The notes beneath the pieces were generated by a model. It made no database searches. It worked only from the letters and a program-made list of their open reading frames with translations, and was not told where the DNA came from. Below are positions 52,205 to 53,368 of a stretch of 53,368 nt of DNA, piece after piece. Position 1 is the stretch's first letter; each line of letters opens with the position of its first letter. The stretch is from an uncultured Ruminococcus sp. Lineage in GTDB: Bacteria > Bacillota > Clostridia > Oscillospirales > Ruminococcaceae. The position numbers were made by a program, and so were the translations under genes. The stretch is from the NCBI RefSeq assembly GCF_937915125.1, contig NZ_CALDMP010000077.1:1-53368 (forward strand), read 5' to 3'.

Positions 52205-52245
52205 TGTGCCAACACCGCATCTCCGGCGGAAGCGACAAAGCCCAC
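52205..52245. other. attL-like attachment site (dpaA 5' junction)
   Basis: Crossover in CGGA (52227-52230 plus strand). The element-side arm TGTGCCAACACCGCAT (52205-52220) lies 7 bp from the central dinucleotide; dpaA codons lie on the other side. Confidence 0.8.
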
Positions 52246-53030
52246 ACAACACGAACGCCCAGCCTTTTTGCCGCTGTGAAATCCGTGCCGCCGGGTCGGG
52301 ATGCCAGGTCGATGACCAGAGCTTCTGCCGGCAATGCCCTGAGCACCGCTTCGGTGAGAACCGGCGCCGGGACAGTGTTCAGCACCAGCGTGCTCCCTGC
52401 CGCCGCCTGTTCCAATTCTGTCATGGGCATAGCACAGCAGCCCTGCATCACTGCAAGTGCTCTGGTCTCGCACCGTCTGGCGCAGACGTTCACCGTCATG
52501 CCCAGTCCCCGGAGCCGCGGTGCAAGTGCCATGCCGATCCTGCCGTAGCCCACGATGAGTGCTGTGCCGCCGTCCAGGGTGGATGCCGTTTCCTCCATGG
52601 CGATCTGAATGGCGCCCTCGGCAGTGGGAACGGCATTGCTGAGGCATAGTTCCTCCCGCAGAAGGTAATCCTGCGTTTCCATCCCTTTCGCCAGGAAACA
52701 GCGTTTCACAGCTTCCGAACACTGACCGCCCAGCACCAGTGCCCCGGGCTTTCCGTGTTCCGCGAGCACTGTCAGCGGCATCGGCTGTTTCCCGAAGGGT
52801 ACCTGCACTGTCTCATCGTCCGGGCTTGCCGCAATCGGCAGCACCAGCACATCATATGGCGCTACATCATGCAGATCCTCCCCACAGCATATCACACCGC
52901 TGTTTTCCAGCGCATCCTGCACAAAGCCTGCCGCCTGCACCGTCCATCCGGGCAGTTCCGCCAGTTTCCGTGCCGCATAACATTGCCGCAGATCGCCGCC
53001 TGCCACCAGAATCACCTTGTTGGTTTGCAT
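52227..53030 (-). pseudogene. dpaA: 5' part of interrupted dpaA (dipicolinate synthase subunit A)
   Basis: Codons for 268 residues from the ATG at 53030, which has GGAGG 7 nt upstream; an ATG 6 nt earlier is too close to it. VILVAGGDLRQ, SNAVPTAEGAIQIAM, the Rossmann loop LIVGYGRIGMALAPRL and IDLASRPGGTDF are hallmark DpaA segments. After ALSLP the frame enters the element and adds 28 unrelated residues before stopping at 52140. Joined to 47041-46940 it gives a 300-residue DpaA, the normal length. DpaA makes the DPA precursor from the lysine pathway. Confidence 0.92.
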
Positions 53031-53161
53031 ACCCATACCTCCGCTCCTGGAATTCCTCTGCCAAGTGCGAATCCAGGATTCGCATCAGCACCACCCATGC
53101 CGGCATCCGGCGCATACACGCAGCGGAGACCGGGATCTGTCAGCACAGCCAGCCAGGACAT
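53012..53161 (-). other. weak small ORF upstream of dpaA
   Basis: 49 codons beginning MSWLAVLTDPG and overlapping the dpaA start. No clear ribosome site and no family recognised. The rest of 53162-53320 holds only the palindrome CACTGTTTCCACAGTG (near 53190) and no convincing gene. Confidence 0.2.
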
Positions 53162-53320
53162 GCTTTCAACGAGTTTTCAACATATTCACTGTGGAAACAG
53201 TGGAAAGTACGCCCATTTCAATTCTGCTATGCCTTATTCCATCCTATGCTGCCTTCGAAAAATGGTGCCTTAATCTTAATCATGAGGCGTCAGGGAAATA
53301 CCGCCATTCCTCATTTTATA

Positions 53321-53368
53321 CTAATCTCTGATCAGTTCCATGAAAAGATTCGCCGACAGGCATTCGCT
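53321..53368 (-). CDS. possible 3' end of an upstream gene (15 codons)
   Basis: An open frame entering from the window edge ends ANLFMELIRD and TAG at 53321. Another frame is also open here, so the assignment is weak. Confidence 0.25.
   Translation of the reverse strand, partial: SECLSANLFMELIRD

Larger units (their letters stand above)
47043..52230. mobile_element. dpaA-intervening element, skin-like, 5,188 bp
   Basis: DNA between the two halves of dpaA. It carries, right to left, a dockerin protein gene, a cohesin protein gene and a serine recombinase gene whose stop codon is 43 bp from one end. Excision at the shared TCCG would rejoin dpaA in frame. No phage structural or transfer genes are present. 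Skin-type elements in other spore-formers interrupt sporulation genes in the same way. Confidence 0.85.

Noticed and set aside
47043..52230. The element as a prophage or conjugative element
   Set aside because: No capsid, tail, replication, relaxase or transfer gene is present; only the recombinase and two surface-protein genes.
53012..53161. Small ORF overlapping the dpaA start as a spore gene
   Set aside because: No ribosome site and no recognised family; kept only as a low-confidence entry.

Overview
The window looks like chromosomal DNA of a spore-forming, fibre-degrading Ruminococcaceae/Oscillospiraceae bacterium. Evidence: a FabK-type fatty-acid operon, clean sigma-A promoters with 17-bp spacers, an IreB homologue, DUF1540, cohesin- and dockerin-bearing secreted proteins, a PdaA-like deacetylase with a forespore-type promoter, and dipicolinate synthase genes. 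A cellulosome-forming Ruminococcus (R. champanellensis-like) is my best guess; this is inference, not a database result. I see no tRNA, rRNA or CRISPR array.

Layout. 1-3263: a methyltransferase / Wzt / Wzm glycan-export operon (minus strand). 3451-12532: a complete minus-strand fatty-acid operon fabH-fabK-fabG-fabF-accB-fabZ-accC-accD-accA-acpP, with a promoter before fabH and a terminator after acpP. fabD-aroE-aroK run divergently. 15266-18422: iscS-iscU and an O-acetylhomoserine sulfhydrylase. 18986-20659: pdaA-like gene, ireB and a DUF1540 gene. 20881-26909: a four-cohesin scaffoldin-like protein ending in a dockerin, a ROK-type regulator and an aspartate aminotransferase. 26946-31618: an ABC-F protein, an NSS symporter and a lipoprotein. 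31887-43548: GH3, GH42 and YicI-like GH31 enzymes (a cytoplasmic xyloglucan-oligosaccharide set), mixed with a two-component system, pyrG and a candidate small RNA. 43646-46283: a small PH-like protein, an FkbM methyltransferase and an AEC transporter.

The most striking region is 46378-53030. The dipicolinate synthase gene dpaA (spoVFA) is split. Codons for its first 268 residues lie at 52227-53030 and its last 32 residues at 46940-47041, directly before dpaB. Between them is a 5,188-bp element carrying a SpoIVCA-like serine recombinase next to one end. Joining the halves at the shared TCCG restores an in-frame 300-residue DpaA, and the matching circle junction has 16-bp imperfect inverted arms (13 of 16 identical) placed symmetrically 7 bp from a central CC. 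This is the architecture of a skin-like, developmentally excised intervening element, here in dpaA, with a dockerin protein and a sortase-anchored cohesin protein as cargo.

Intergenic space is full of repeats: a 174-bp MITE-like family (three full copies, one cut by the window edge, one 48-bp deletion derivative), a 130-bp palindromic family, a 73-78-bp TGTAGGGGCG family, a nested-palindrome 158-bp element and a GC-rich hairpin repeat.
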